This document shows positions 45,226-54,619 of a stretch of DNA of 64,000 nt, piece by piece. Below the pieces are notes generated by a model. That model saw nothing but the letters and a program-made list of their open reading frames with translations. It ran no database searches and was not told the origin of the DNA. The stretch covers positions 62,001 through 126,000 of the forward strand of contig CANGBX010000006.1 of NCBI GenBank assembly GCA_947452455.1, in the 5' to 3' direction. The stretch comes from Beijerinckiaceae bacterium (GTDB lineage: Bacteria > Pseudomonadota > Alphaproteobacteria > Rhizobiales > Beijerinckiaceae). Within the stretch, counting starts at the first letter, position 1. Every line of letters begins with the position of its first letter. The translations under genes were made by a program, and so were the position numbers.

Positions 45226-45612
45226 TCACGCCGGTGGCCAATTGTCACGCAGCCAGCGCGTGAGACCTTCTTCACTGATATTGCCTGACGCCACTTCGAT
45301 AATGACGCTCGTTGCCTCTGCAGGCTTTGGTGCGAAGGCAACGCCGTTCCGGCGCAGAAATAGCATCATCGCCAAAAACGAGATTCTTTTGTTGCCGTCG
45401 ACAAATGCATGGTTGCGCGCCAAACCGAAGGCGTAGGCAGCCGCGAGGGCGGCCATGTCGTCTTCGCCGTAAGCAAATTTATTCTGCGGGCGCGAGAGGG
45501 CAGATTCCAGTAAACCCTCATCACGCAGTCCGGGAGGGCCTCCAAATCGCTTTAACTGCCGCTCATGCGCGGCAATGACGATTTCGCGGGTCAGCCAGAC
45601 AGGCTCCCTCAT
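45226..45612 (-). CDS. Doc-type toxin of a type II toxin-antitoxin pair
   Basis: A 128-residue Fic-fold protein of the death-on-curing branch. The active loop is NHAFVDGNKRISF, fitting the Doc consensus HxFx(D/N)(A/G)NKR, where Lys replaces the Gly of AMP-transferring Fic enzymes. P1 phage Doc phosphorylates EF-Tu and halts translation, so the same activity is likely. LRDEGLLESALSRPQ and the early WLTREIVIAAH are also typical of Doc. Its ATG overlaps the antitoxin stop by four bases (ATGA), implying coupled translation with the antitoxin made first. Confidence 0.9.
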   Translation of the reverse strand: MREPVWLTREIVIAAHERQLKRFGGPPGLRDEGLLESALSRPQNKFAYGEDDMAALAAAYAFGLARNHAFVDGNKRISFLAMMLFLRRNGVAFAPKPAEATSVIIEVASGNISEEGLTRWLRDNWPPA

Positions 45613-45833
45613 TTTGCAAGGACCGCGAAGGTATCGCGATATTCGTCCATGATTTCGTCGGCTGCCTTCATGGCTGCGTCGAAATCGGGATCGTAGGGCG
45701 AAAAGTTCAGACTGCCGTCGGCCTTTTCCGTGAGGTAGAAAACTTGCCCTACATCGATGCCCATCCGCGTGGCCACGCCGCTCGGCACGATAAACCCCGT
45801 TGAGTTGCCGATTTTTTTGGCTTCAATCTTCAT
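45609..45833 (-). CDS. AbrB/MazE-type antitoxin
   Basis: A 74-residue protein. The N-terminal half is a SpoVT/AbrB swapped-hairpin DNA-binding domain (MKIEAKKIGNSTGFIVPSGV, then ATRMGIDVGQVFYL). The C-terminal half, about 48-74, is acidic and helical (DFDAAMKAADEIMDEYRDTF) and would wrap the toxin. GGAG lies seven bases upstream of the ATG, and a palindromic operator lies 13 bases before it. Doc toxins are classically paired with Phd-fold antitoxins; here the partner is of the AbrB type. Confidence 0.88.
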   Translation of the reverse strand: MKIEAKKIGNSTGFIVPSGVATRMGIDVGQVFYLTEKADGSLNFSPYDPDFDAAMKAADEIMDEYRDTFAVLAK

Positions 45834-45846
45834 CGCCGATCTCCAC

Positions 45847-45865
45847 GTTATACAATCTGTATAAC
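45847..45865 (-). promoter_or_regulatory. Palindromic operator of the toxin-antitoxin pair
   Basis: GTTATACA-ATC-TGTATAAC: a perfect 8-base inverted repeat 13 bases upstream of the antitoxin ATG. TATAC-like sequence within it could double as a -10 element. This is the expected place for autorepression by the antitoxin. Confidence 0.75.
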
Positions 45866-45892
45866 ATAAATGCCACTGCCGGTGAAGGGGCT

Positions 45893-47701
45893 TTACCCCT
45901 CCATCGCTTCCAATTCGCTGATCAGGCCTTCGATCATTTTGAGACCGATTTGCCAGAAGCCGGGGTCGCGGGCGTCCAGCCCGAAGGGGGCGAGCAATTC
46001 GGAATGGTGTTTTGTGCCGCCTGCCGACAGCAGCGCGAAATATTTCTCCACAAAGCCTGCTTCGGCATTTTGATAGACGCCATAGAGCGAATTCACGAGG
46101 CAATCGCCGAAAGCATAGGCGTAGACGTAAAACGGCGAATGCACGAAATGGGGAATATAGGCCCAGAATGTTTCATAGCCCGGCCCGAGTTTGATCGCGG
46201 GGCCGAGTGAATCGGCCTGCACGCTCATCCACAATTCGCAAAGCTTATCGGCGGTGAGTTCGCCATTGCGACGCTCTGTGTGGACTTTGCGCTCGAAAGA
46301 ATAAAAAGCGATCTGGCGCACGACCGTGTTGAGCATGTCCTCGACTTTGGCGGCCAGCATGGCGCGGCGCTCTTCTGTCTCGCTCGTCTGTTTGAGCAAA
46401 GCGCGGAAGGTGAGCATTTCACCAAAGACAGACGCTGTTTCAGCGAGTGTCAGCGGTGTTTGCGCCATCAAAGCACCATTGGGCGCCGCGAGCACTTGGT
46501 GCACGCCATGTCCCAGTTCATGGGCAAGTGTCATCACATCGCGCGGTTTGCCTTGGTAGTTCACCAGCACATAGGGATGCGCGGACGGCACGGTCGGATG
46601 GGCAAAAGCGCCGGGCGCTTTGCCGGGGCGCACGGGCGCATCAATCCAGCGTTCATCAAAGAAGCGGCGTGCAATGTCGGACATTTTAGGCGCAAAGGCG
46701 CCATAGGCATTGAGCACTGTGTCGCGCGCTTCATCCCAGCCATAAGTTTTGGTCGGCACATTGGGGAGCGGCGCATTGCGATCCCAATGGTTGAGCTGTT
46801 CCACGCCAAACCATTTGGCTTTCAGCTTGTAATAGCGATGCGACAGACGCGGATGCGCATCTTGCACTGCGCTCACCAGCGCATCGACGACTTCCCGCTC
46901 GACGCGGTTCGAGAGATGGCGTGAATCGGCGATATCTTGAAAGCCGCGCCAGCGGTCGGAGATTTCTTTGTCTTTGCTCAGCGTATTGGTGATGAGTGCG
47001 AAAGAGCGCAGATTGTCTTTGAGTGTCGCAGCCAATGCGTCAGAAGCTGCTTTGCGTGTTTCCTGCTTTTTGTCCTGCATCAAATTGAGGGTCGGCTCCA
47101 ATGAGAGCTCTTGGCCGTCAACCTTGAAGCGCAGCGAAGCAATGGTTTCATCAAAGAGGCGGTTCCAAGCCCCGCGTCCCGTGACGCTCTTTTCATGGAA
47201 GAGCTGTTCGATGCGGTCTTCCAGCTGATAGGGCTTTTCGCGCCGCACATCTTCAATCCATGGGCGATAATGCGAGAGCGGTGCTGTGTTCAGCGCCTTT
47301 TCCAAAAGCGCATCATCAATGCGGTTCAATTCGAGTGTAAAGAACAGCAGATCGGATGAAGCATTGGTGATCTGCTCTTGCGCATCGCCATAAAATTTGG
47401 CGCGCGTCGGGTCGGTCGTATCGCCGGAATAAATCAGCCCAGCATAAGACATGATGCGACCGAGCCGATCTTCGATCGCCTCATAATCCTGCACCGCTTG
47501 GAAGAGCTGCGCGCTGGCATCTGCCGCTTCAGCGGCTTGCGTAAGTTTGCCGCGCCATTTTTCGGCAAAAGCCGCGCAATCTGTCGCCGCGCGTGCGAGG
47601 TCGCTGGCATATTCGGCGCTGTCCATGCCGGGGTAGAGGTCGGCGAGGTTCCATTCGGGCAGGGCGCCGAGGGCGGTTTGGTCGGAGGCGGGGGAGGTCA
47701 T
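45893..47701 (-). CDS. pepF: Oligoendopeptidase F (M3 family)
   Basis: A 602-residue zinc metallopeptidase. The catalytic motif is TLAHELGHGVHQ, the third ligand Glu is in LTLAETASVFGE, and the substrate-binding FVHSPFYVYAYAFGDCLVN is typical of M3B PepF. No signal peptide is present, so it degrades peptides in the cytoplasm. The open frame runs to 48625, but the extension overlaps the divergent NtrC-like gene and looks non-coding. ATG 47701 was chosen because MTSPASDQTALGALPEWNLA matches the family N-terminus. The toxin-antitoxin operator lies 27 bases past its stop codon. Confidence 0.93.
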   Translation of the reverse strand: MTSPASDQTALGALPEWNLADLYPGMDSAEYASDLARAATDCAAFAEKWRGKLTQAAEAADASAQLFQAVQDYEAIEDRLGRIMSYAGLIYSGDTTDPTRAKFYGDAQEQITNASSDLLFFTLELNRIDDALLEKALNTAPLSHYRPWIEDVRREKPYQLEDRIEQLFHEKSVTGRGAWNRLFDETIASLRFKVDGQELSLEPTLNLMQDKKQETRKAASDALAATLKDNLRSFALITNTLSKDKEISDRWRGFQDIADSRHLSNRVEREVVDALVSAVQDAHPRLSHRYYKLKAKWFGVEQLNHWDRNAPLPNVPTKTYGWDEARDTVLNAYGAFAPKMSDIARRFFDERWIDAPVRPGKAPGAFAHPTVPSAHPYVLVNYQGKPRDVMTLAHELGHGVHQVLAAPNGALMAQTPLTLAETASVFGEMLTFRALLKQTSETEERRAMLAAKVEDMLNTVVRQIAFYSFERKVHTERRNGELTADKLCELWMSVQADSLGPAIKLGPGYETFWAYIPHFVHSPFYVYAYAFGDCLVNSLYGVYQNAEAGFVEKYFALLSAGGTKHHSELLAPFGLDARDPGFWQIGLKMIEGLISELEAMEG

Positions 47702-47875
47702 GATCTGTCCGGGTCGGGTGAAAAGTCTCTTGAGCCTCATATTGGGGCTTATGCGTCCCCGATCAACCGGGGCGTGTGCCCAAAGTCCCGCTCCGGCACA
47801 GCCGTTAATCACGTGTTTACCCTGTTCATTCACCTTGGCGTCTTGTGGGGCTTCGGCTCCGCCCAGAGAGACCCC

Positions 47876-49354
47876 ATGTCGTCGACGATTCTGATTGCTG
47901 ATTCTGATCCCGTGCAGTGCCGTCTGCTCGAGGCCATGCTGCGCCGGTTTGGCTACCAGACCGAGGCCGTGGAGACGGGCGGGGCTGCGCTGGCGCGGCT
48001 CGCCAGTGCGGGTGAGGCGCCTGTGGCGCTGCTGATTTTCGATATTGTTCTCTCTGATATGGACGGGATGGGCCTGCTGGCGCGCATGCGCGAGGCGGGT
48101 TTGCGTGTGCCCGCCATCGTGCAAGTTCAGACCAATTCGGTGAGCCTCGTCACCAGCGCCATGCGCGCCGGAGCGGGTGACTTTGTGGTCAAGCCGGTGG
48201 GCGGCGAGCGCCTGCAAGTCTCGATCAAAAATGTGCTTCGCTTCTCGGCTTTGCAGGATGAAGTGCGCCGCGCGACACGCCATGAGGCGGGCGCCATCGG
48301 CTTCCGCCATATTTTCACCCGCAGTGAAGATATGACCCGCGCCATCCGGCTTGGTGAGCGCGCGGCACGTGCCCACTTGCCGGTGTTGATCGAAGGCGAA
48401 AGCGGCGTCGGCAAACATCTTTTCGCCCGCGCCATCCAGGGCGCGTCGGATCGGCGCGGCAAACCTTTTCTGTCGATCAATTGCGCTGCTTTGCCTGAAG
48501 GCGAGGCCGAAGCGCTTCTGTTTGGCATGGAAAACGGCTCGGACCGCGCGCAGGGCAAATTCAGCGAAGCCCATGGCGGGACGCTGTTTCTTGATGAAGT
48601 CGGCCGCCTGTCGCTGGATCTTCAAGCGCGCCTTCTTCGTGTCATCCAGGACGGCGAGATCGAATCAGCGGCAGGCAAGCGCCCGCAAAAGATCGATGTG
48701 CGTCTGATTTCGGCGACCTCGCAAAATCTGATCGAGCAGGTCAAAGCCGGTCTGTTCCGCGAAGATCTCTATTATCGGCTGAATGTTTTCCCGATCACCG
48801 TTCCGCCTCTGCGCGTGCGCCCCTCTGACATTGCCGAACTCGCCCAGCGTTTCGCGCAACGTTTCTCGGCTGAAGAGGGTAAGCCCGTGCGCGGCCTGTC
48901 TGCCGAGGCTTTGCAGCTGCTCGCCACCTATGATTGGCCGGGCAATGTCCGCCAATTGGAGAATGCCATTTTCCGCGCTGTTGTGCTGAGCGAGGGTGAA
49001 GAGCTTGGCGTTGCTGAATTCCCGCAAATTGCGGCGCGTGTTTCGGGCTATGATGTGCGCGTTCCGCCGGTGCCGGCTATGGCTCCGCCTTTGCGCGTAC
49101 CAATGGCTGATCAGCGCTTTGATGTGCGCGATCCCCATCTCCTGCGATTGCTGGATGACAGCGGCCATGCGCGTCGGCTCGATGAGGTCGAGGCGGAGCT
49201 CATCCGTTTTGCTCTGAACCATTACCGCGGACAAATGTCAGAAATGGCACGCCGTTTGGGGATTGGTCGCTCGACGCTTTACCGCAAGCTGAAAGAACTT
49301 GGCCTGCATGAGGGCGACGAGGCGGTTGAAACACGCTCTGATGTGGCAGCCTGA
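47876..49354 (+). CDS. NtrC-like response regulator lacking the GAFTGA loop
   Basis: A 492-residue regulator: receiver (Asp56 in LLIFDIVLSDMDG; ADSDP acidic pair), AAA+ domain (Walker A GESGVGKH at 174-181, Walker B GGTLFLDEVG near 234-243, sensor DVRLISATSQ, R-finger region FREDLYYRLNVFP, YDWPGNVRQLEN) and a Fis-type helix-turn-helix (MSEMARRLGIGRSTLYRKLK) near the end. Between the Walker boxes, where sigma54 activators have GAFTGA, it has ENGSDRAQGKF with two or three residues missing. It therefore probably does not contact sigma54, and may repress or activate with sigma70. No kinase gene adjoins it. Confidence 0.9.
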   Translation: MSSTILIADSDPVQCRLLEAMLRRFGYQTEAVETGGAALARLASAGEAPVALLIFDIVLSDMDGMGLLARMREAGLRVPAIVQVQTNSVSLVTSAMRAGAGDFVVKPVGGERLQVSIKNVLRFSALQDEVRRATRHEAGAIGFRHIFTRSEDMTRAIRLGERAARAHLPVLIEGESGVGKHLFARAIQGASDRRGKPFLSINCAALPEGEAEALLFGMENGSDRAQGKFSEAHGGTLFLDEVGRLSLDLQARLLRVIQDGEIESAAGKRPQKIDVRLISATSQNLIEQVKAGLFREDLYYRLNVFPITVPPLRVRPSDIAELAQRFAQRFSAEEGKPVRGLSAEALQLLATYDWPGNVRQLENAIFRAVVLSEGEELGVAEFPQIAARVSGYDVRVPPVPAMAPPLRVPMADQRFDVRDPHLLRLLDDSGHARRLDEVEAELIRFALNHYRGQMSEMARRLGIGRSTLYRKLKELGLHEGDEAVETRSDVAA

Positions 49355-49468
49355 CGGTTTCCCCGAAATGGGATATCGGATGATTGCAACCTCTTGCTGC
49401 GATGGACTATGGAACCAAGGCCTTCCCCCGCGCGTGTTGGGGAAGGCTGACGTGTTTTGGGGAATGGG

Positions 49469-51166
49469 ATGAGCGTGCGTAAGGCAGTTTCGGCAACGGC
49501 AATCGGTCTGGCGCTTGCGCTGGCCAATGGCTTTGCCTGCGCGCAAGAAGCCTCGCCATCTTTCCGCGTGGTCAATGCGCCCGATAGCGCTTCGCGTGAC
49601 ATGCAGGCAGATGTTCCTGCCGCCACAGCGCCGGTGACCTCTGATCGACCTGCCGAAGTTTCGCCAACACAGGCGCAAGCACCTGCGCCAACACCTGATG
49701 TTGCGCTGAGCGCGCAGCAAGCGGCCTTGAAGGCTGTGCTTGATGCGCGCATGGCCGAGCGCGGTACGGTGCAGCAACGCAAATTCCGTGAGGCTTTGGC
49801 GGCTTTCTACGAAGCACGCCAATATGCACCGGTCTGGATTGCCGATGCCAAGTGGAATGACAAAGCCTCCTCTGCCATTGCGCGGCTTGAGCGCGCTGGC
49901 GACGATGCTTTGAATTTGCGCGCCACACCAATTCCCGCTTTGTCGGGCAAGGATGCGGCAGTCATTGCTGCGGCCGATGTGGCGCTCTCGGAATCTATCG
50001 CGGCTTATGCGCGCCAAGCCTCCGGCGTGCGTGTTGATCCGCTGACCATTTCCAAACAGATTACGGCCAAGCCCGCCGTGGTTGATGTGGCCCGCGCTTT
50101 GAGCGAAGTGTCATCTGCTGCTGATGCAGGCGCAAAGCTTGCCTCCTACAATCCACAACATGCGGGCTATCAGCATTTGCGCGACAAGCTTGCCGAATTG
50201 CGCCATGCCGCGCCCGCGATAGCGCAGGCGAAAAAGCGTATTCCTGCAGGCCCAGTGCTAAAAGCAGGCATGCGTGATGATCGCGTGCCGCTGATCCGCG
50301 CGCGTTTTGGTCTGACGCCGACGCAAGACAATGACGAACTTGTCTATGACACGAAGGTCGCTGCCGCCGTTGCTGATTTCCAAAAGCAGAACGGCCTGCC
50401 GGCCTCCGGCACGCTGACCACGCGCACGATTGACGCTTTGTCGGATGGTGAACCGGAGCGACTGGAAGACGAGATTATCGCCAATATGGAACGCTGGCGC
50501 TGGATGCCGCGCGATATGGGCGAAGAGCGCATTGAAGTGAATATTCCCGACTATACGGTGCGGGTCTATCGTGGCGAGACGATCATTCATCAGGCGCGCG
50601 TGATTGTGGGCAAGCCGCAAACGCCGACGCCAATCTTTTCAAACGCGATGCAATTCCTGATCGTCAATCCCTACTGGAATGTGCCGCCTTCGATCATCAA
50701 AAAAGAAATGCTGCCCAAGCTGAAGGAAGATCCCGATTATCTGAAGAAGCTCGGATATGAAGTGATTCCGCAAAAGGGTGGTGGCGTGGCTGTGCGTCAA
50801 CCGCCGGGCGAGCGTAATGCTTTGGGCTGGATCAAATTCATGTTCCCGAATGAACATGCTGTCTATTTGCATGATACGCCGACGCGCAATCTCTTTGCCA
50901 ATGGCAAGCGCGCGTTCAGCCATGGCTGCGTGCGCGTCGACCAGCCGTTTGCTCTGGCAGAAATCGTGCTGGGCGAAGGCTGGACTGAAGAGCGCGTGAA
51001 AGCCCTCAAAGGTGGTGGCGAGCGCATGGTGAAAATGCCCCGTCCGCTGCAAATTCACATCGGCTATTTCTCGGCCTTCGTCGATGAACACGGAAAATTG
51101 CAGCTGCGCGAAGACATTTATGGCTATTCGCAAAAAGTGCGCGCGGCGCTTGGCCTCTCGGCCTGA
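49469..51166 (+). CDS. Exported L,D-transpeptidase (YkuD) with peptidoglycan-binding domain
   Basis: A 565-residue periplasmic enzyme. The signal peptide is about residues 1-26 (ALALANGFACA). A Pro/Ala linker and an N-terminal LD-transpeptidase-associated domain (YEARQYAPVWIADAKWNDKA) follow, then a PG_binding_1 domain near 275-325 (VAAAVADFQKQNGLPASG). The YkuD catalytic domain has the Cys in FSHGCVRVDQPFALAEIVL and the early His/structural segment VYRGETIIHQARVIVGK. It forms 3-3 crosslinks or attaches proteins to peptidoglycan, resembling YcbB/LdtD in layout. ATG 49469 follows GGGGAATGGG. The DUF882 gene lies downstream. Confidence 0.92.
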   Translation: MSVRKAVSATAIGLALALANGFACAQEASPSFRVVNAPDSASRDMQADVPAATAPVTSDRPAEVSPTQAQAPAPTPDVALSAQQAALKAVLDARMAERGTVQQRKFREALAAFYEARQYAPVWIADAKWNDKASSAIARLERAGDDALNLRATPIPALSGKDAAVIAAADVALSESIAAYARQASGVRVDPLTISKQITAKPAVVDVARALSEVSSAADAGAKLASYNPQHAGYQHLRDKLAELRHAAPAIAQAKKRIPAGPVLKAGMRDDRVPLIRARFGLTPTQDNDELVYDTKVAAAVADFQKQNGLPASGTLTTRTIDALSDGEPERLEDEIIANMERWRWMPRDMGEERIEVNIPDYTVRVYRGETIIHQARVIVGKPQTPTPIFSNAMQFLIVNPYWNVPPSIIKKEMLPKLKEDPDYLKKLGYEVIPQKGGGVAVRQPPGERNALGWIKFMFPNEHAVYLHDTPTRNLFANGKRAFSHGCVRVDQPFALAEIVLGEGWTEERVKALKGGGERMVKMPRPLQIHIGYFSAFVDEHGKLQLREDIYGYSQKVRAALGLSA

Positions 51167-51296
51167 GAAAAGCCTCTCAGTTTAGGCGTTTTCTGCCCGT
51201 CTGCGGCCCGTTGTTGACCTCCGGTTAACCCTTTTCGGCAACACTCTGCTCACCATGTCTGGCCTGTGCGGCCCCCCGTGTTGAAGAGTGTGCCTG

Positions 51297-52883
51297 GTGA
51301 CGTTCAAAGCCTCCTCCCGACGCCTCCGCAAGTATCTCACGGTTGGCGCCCTCGGCCTCGCCTTTGCGGCTGCTCTTCCTGCTGCGCAAACACAAAATGC
51401 CATTGCCAATGGCGATACGCGCACGATCTATCTCTATCATGTGCATACGGGCGAAAGCATTGCCGCGACCTTCCGCGTCGATGGGCAATATGATCGCGCG
51501 ACACTTGAAAAACTGAATTGGTTCTTGCGTGACTGGCGCACAGACGCGCCGACGAAAATGAACCCGAAACTTTTCGACGTGATCTGGGAAACCTATCGCG
51601 AGACAGGTTCTCGCCAGCCTGTTCACATTCTCTCTGCCTATCGTTCGCCAGAAACCAATGCCATGTTGCGTCGCCGCTCGAGTGCAGTGGCTGAACATTC
51701 CCAGCATATTCTCGGCCGCGCGATGGATATGCATTATACCGACGTGTCGATGTCGAAAGTGCGCGAAATCGCCATGCGCTTGCAGCGCGGCGGCGTCGGC
51801 TATTATCCGACATCGGGCACGCCCTTTGTGCATCTGGATGTAGGCTCGGTGCGCGCTTGGCCGCGCATGTCCTATCAGGAACTCGCCCGCATCTTCCCCG
51901 ATGGCAAGACCGTGCATATTCCCACCAATGGCCAGCCGATGGCCCGCTATGACGATGCGCGTGCAGAAATCGAAGCACGCGGCGATTCGTCATTCCAGGT
52001 GGCAAGTGCTGATATTCCGCGCAAATCCCGTGGCTTCTTCGAGCGTCTCTTCGGCATTGGCGAAGATGATGAAGATGCAGGCGCTATCATCACGCCGCGC
52101 GCACGCACCCGTGTCGCGCGTGTGACGACGCAAGACAAGGATGATGCCGGCGCAATTGAAACGCCAGCCCAGCGCCGCGCGCAGGGCATTATCGCACGTG
52201 CCGAGCGCAATCTGCCGAAGGGCGAAACAACGATTGGCACGCCGGTTCAAGTGGCGGCGATTGATGTGCTCCCGCCACGCCGTCCGGTTGAAATGGGCGG
52301 CAAGCCCATGCCTGTGGTGCCAGTTGTCGCACAAGCGCCTGCGCCCGCTCCCGCACAAGTGGCCATGGCCAGCGTGCCGCTGCCGCCCGTGCGCCCTGTC
52401 GCATTTGGTGGTGTGGCTGTAGCTGCTGCGCCCGTCCCGCTGCCCAACGTTATCCGCCAAGGCGTCGAACCGGCTCCCGCCGTTATGGCCTATGCGCCGA
52501 CGCAAGCCTCGGCCTTGGACGAGACGCGCGGCGCTTTACGCGGCTCGCTCGCCTCGGCGCCTGCGACCGTTCTGCCCGCGCGTCTCTTGGCGCCCAAAAA
52601 GACGCAACTCTATGCCGCGCGCTTGGACCGCACCAATTATGCGATGATGATGCAGTCGGCGACGCTGACGACCACGGTCACGCCGCAAGATGTGGGCATT
52701 CGTCCGGGCCTGAAAGCCTCGGTCAAAGCGGAAGGCCGCTCGCTGGCTCTGGCAGGTGTGGCGCAAATGCCGACAAGCTTTGGGGCTTTGGCGTCTGATC
52801 TGCCGACGGACCGTTTCACGGGCTCGGCGCTGCGCCCCATGCAGACGGCCGCTCTGGAGACCCTCGACAAGGGCGCGCAATAA
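51297..52883 (+). CDS. DUF882 (YcbK-like, M15 peptidase fold) exported protein
   Basis: A 528-residue protein. A signal peptide (YLTVGALGLAFAAALPAAQT) is followed by the DUF882/Peptidase_M15_3 domain at about residues 40-200, with HILSAYRSPETNAMLRRRSS, HSQHILGRAMDMH and the late TPFVHLDVG supplying the His/Asp zinc ligands. Beyond 220 the protein is a long Pro/Ala/Val-rich, low-complexity region. E. coli YcbK (MepK) is a 3-3 crosslink endopeptidase, which would oppose the L,D-transpeptidase encoded just upstream. GTG 51297 has AAGAG eight bases before it; an earlier GTG (51288) overlaps that site. Confidence 0.85.
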   Translation: MTFKASSRRLRKYLTVGALGLAFAAALPAAQTQNAIANGDTRTIYLYHVHTGESIAATFRVDGQYDRATLEKLNWFLRDWRTDAPTKMNPKLFDVIWETYRETGSRQPVHILSAYRSPETNAMLRRRSSAVAEHSQHILGRAMDMHYTDVSMSKVREIAMRLQRGGVGYYPTSGTPFVHLDVGSVRAWPRMSYQELARIFPDGKTVHIPTNGQPMARYDDARAEIEARGDSSFQVASADIPRKSRGFFERLFGIGEDDEDAGAIITPRARTRVARVTTQDKDDAGAIETPAQRRAQGIIARAERNLPKGETTIGTPVQVAAIDVLPPRRPVEMGGKPMPVVPVVAQAPAPAPAQVAMASVPLPPVRPVAFGGVAVAAAPVPLPNVIRQGVEPAPAVMAYAPTQASALDETRGALRGSLASAPATVLPARLLAPKKTQLYAARLDRTNYAMMMQSATLTTTVTPQDVGIRPGLKASVKAEGRSLALAGVAQMPTSFGALASDLPTDRFTGSALRPMQTAALETLDKGAQ

Positions 52884-53022
52884 GCGCCGGCCTTGGTTGA
52901 CGGCTCGGGCCATCTGCGGCTAGTCCTGAGGGTAGAAAAATCAAAGACACTGCTGTGGGGATGAGCCGACACGCGGCCGTTTGGCGGGCTGCGTGCGGGT
53001 GTCCTCGTCGGGATGGAAACCA

Positions 53023-53862
53023 ATGGCGTCCAACATGAATCAATCGGCCGAGGCTGCGCTCGTCATTGACGATGTGGTGAAGCGCTTTGGGCGCGGACAA
53101 GAAATTGTCACCGCTGTCGATCATGTCTCGTTCAGCGTCAAACAGGGCGAGTTTGTTTCCGTCATCGGCCCATCGGGTTGCGGCAAGTCCACACTCTTCA
53201 ACATCATCGGCGGGCTGCTGGGTGATTACGAAGGGGCGGTGAAGATTGGTGATGAGCGCATCAGCGCGCCCCATCCTGCCGTGGGCATGGTCTTTCAGGA
53301 AGAATCGACATTTCCCTGGCGCACCGTGATCGACAATGTCGCCTTTCCGCTCGAATTGCAGGGCGTGGCGAAATCCGAGCGCATTGATCGCGCGCATCAT
53401 TTCATCGACATGGTGGGGCTGGCCTCTTTCGAGAAAGCTTTCCCGTCGCAATTGTCGGGCGGCATGAAGCAGCGCGTCTCGATTGCGCGCACACTTGTGT
53501 CGCAACCCAAAATCCTGCTCATGGACGAGCCCTTTGCCGCGCTCGACGAGCAGACGCGTCTGCTGTTGGGCGATAAGATCACGCAGATCCAGCAGCAGCT
53601 CAATCAGACGACTTTGCTGATCACGCATAATCTGACGGAAGCTGTGCAGCTGTCGGACCGCATTGTGGTGATGACCTATCGTCCGGGCCGCGTGAAGCGC
53701 ATCGTCAATATAGATCTGCCGCGTCCACGCACGTCGGATGTCGTGGGTTCGGATGCCTTTGGTCATTATGTGGCCGAGATCTGGAATGATCTGCGCGAAG
53801 AAGCCTCGCGCGGCATGGCGGATTCTGAAAGCGCAGCCAGCAGGCGGGCCGCGCATGGCTGA
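53023..53862 (+). CDS. ABC transporter ATPase, nitrate/sulfonate/taurine type
   Basis: A 279-residue ATPase: Walker [11 protein letters not shown]-loop FQEEST, signature LSGGMKQR, Walker [14 protein letters not shown] and H-loop [10 protein letters not shown]. The sequence and [10 protein letters not shown] tail are those of the SsuB/TauB/NrtD group that imports small organic anions or precursors. ATG 53023 follows TGGAAACCA and gives the family N-terminus. It overlaps the first permease gene by eight bases. Three genes form a tight operon. Confidence 0.92.
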   Translation: MASNMNQSAEAALVIDDVVKRFGRGQEIVTAVDHVSFSVKQGEFVSVIGPSGCGKSTLFNIIGGLLGDYEGAVKIGDERISAPHPAVGMVFQEESTFPWRTVIDNVAFPLELQGVAKSERIDRAHHFIDMVGLASFEKAFPSQLSGGMKQRVSIARTLVSQPKILLMDEPFAALDEQTRLLLGDKITQIQQQLNQTTLLITHNLTEAVQLSDRIVVMTYRPGRVKRIVNIDLPRPRTSDVVGSDAFGHYVAEIWNDLREEASRGMADSESAASRRAAHG

Positions 53863-54619
53863 GACGTTTCTGCGCCGCCGCGCGCCGGAGCTTTTCGGTG
53901 TCGCTGCGCTCGCCGCATCCGTGCTTGTCTTTGAAGCGCTGATCCGCGGCGGTGTGGTCAATCGCTATATCATTCCCCCGCCCAGCGATATTTTGCTCGC
54001 CTTCGAGCGTGTGATTGTCGAAGAGAATATTCTCACCCGCTGCCGCGATACGGCGATTGAAATGATCATTGCGGGCTGCGCCGCTGTTCTGGTGGGCGTG
54101 CCGATTGGCGCTTTGCTCTATCGCTCAAGTCTGTGGCGGCGTGCGATGGAAGATTGGATCGGCGCCTTGGCCGCCGCACCCATCGTTCTGGCTTTCCCGC
54201 TGTTTCTCGTTCTGTTTGGCCGTTCGCCCAAAACCATCATTGTGATGGGCTTTGTGCACGGGCTCGCACCGATCATTCTTAAAACGGTGGAAGGTCTCGC
54301 CTCGACGCGTCCGGTGCTCATCAATGTCGGGCGCAGTCTGAAAATGACGCCATCGCAGATGTTCTGGAAAATCCTTTTTCCCTCGGCGCTGCCTGTCATC
54401 TTCACGGGTATTCGCCTGAGCTGGACCTTTGTGCTCATCACCATTGTTGGTGTGGAATATCTCATCAATCTCGGCGGCCTTGGCCAGCTCATCAATGAAC
54501 TGGCTGAGCGTTACGATTTGCCCGGCACTTATGCAGGCATTTGTTTCGTGGTGATGGTCTCTGTTCTTTTCTTTGTTGCTCTGGAGCGCGTGGAAGCATG
54601 GCTGCAGCCGGGAAGATAA
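53855..54619 (+). CDS. ABC transporter permease, SsuC/TauC type (first)
   Basis: A 254-residue inner-membrane protein with about six helices. The coupling (EAA) loop is in [20 protein letters not shown] with [20 protein letters not shown], which contacts the ATPase. It starts inside the last codons of the ATPase gene, and its own end overlaps the next permease by 22 bases. Two distinct permeases imply a heterodimeric channel. The C-terminal helix is [20 protein letters not shown]. Confidence 0.9.
   Translation: MAETFLRRRAPELFGVAALAASVLVFEALIRGGVVNRYIIPPPSDILLAFERVIVEENILTRCRDTAIEMIIAGCAAVLVGVPIGALLYRSSLWRRAMEDWIGALAAAPIVLAFPLFLVLFGRSPKTIIVMGFVHGLAPIILKTVEGLASTRPVLINVGRSLKMTPSQMFWKILFPSALPVIFTGIRLSWTFVLITIVGVEYLINLGGLGQLINELAERYDLPGTYAGICFVVMVSVLFFVALERVEAWLQPGR

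Noticed and set aside
47378-47875. N-terminal extension of the NtrC-like protein
   Set aside because: It would run antisense through pepF. The receiver starts directly at MSSTILIADS (47876).
47702-48625. N-terminal extension of pepF to 910 residues
   Set aside because: The added 308 residues overlap the receiver and AAA+ domains of the NtrC-like gene on the other strand, and the M3 family N-terminus begins at 47701.
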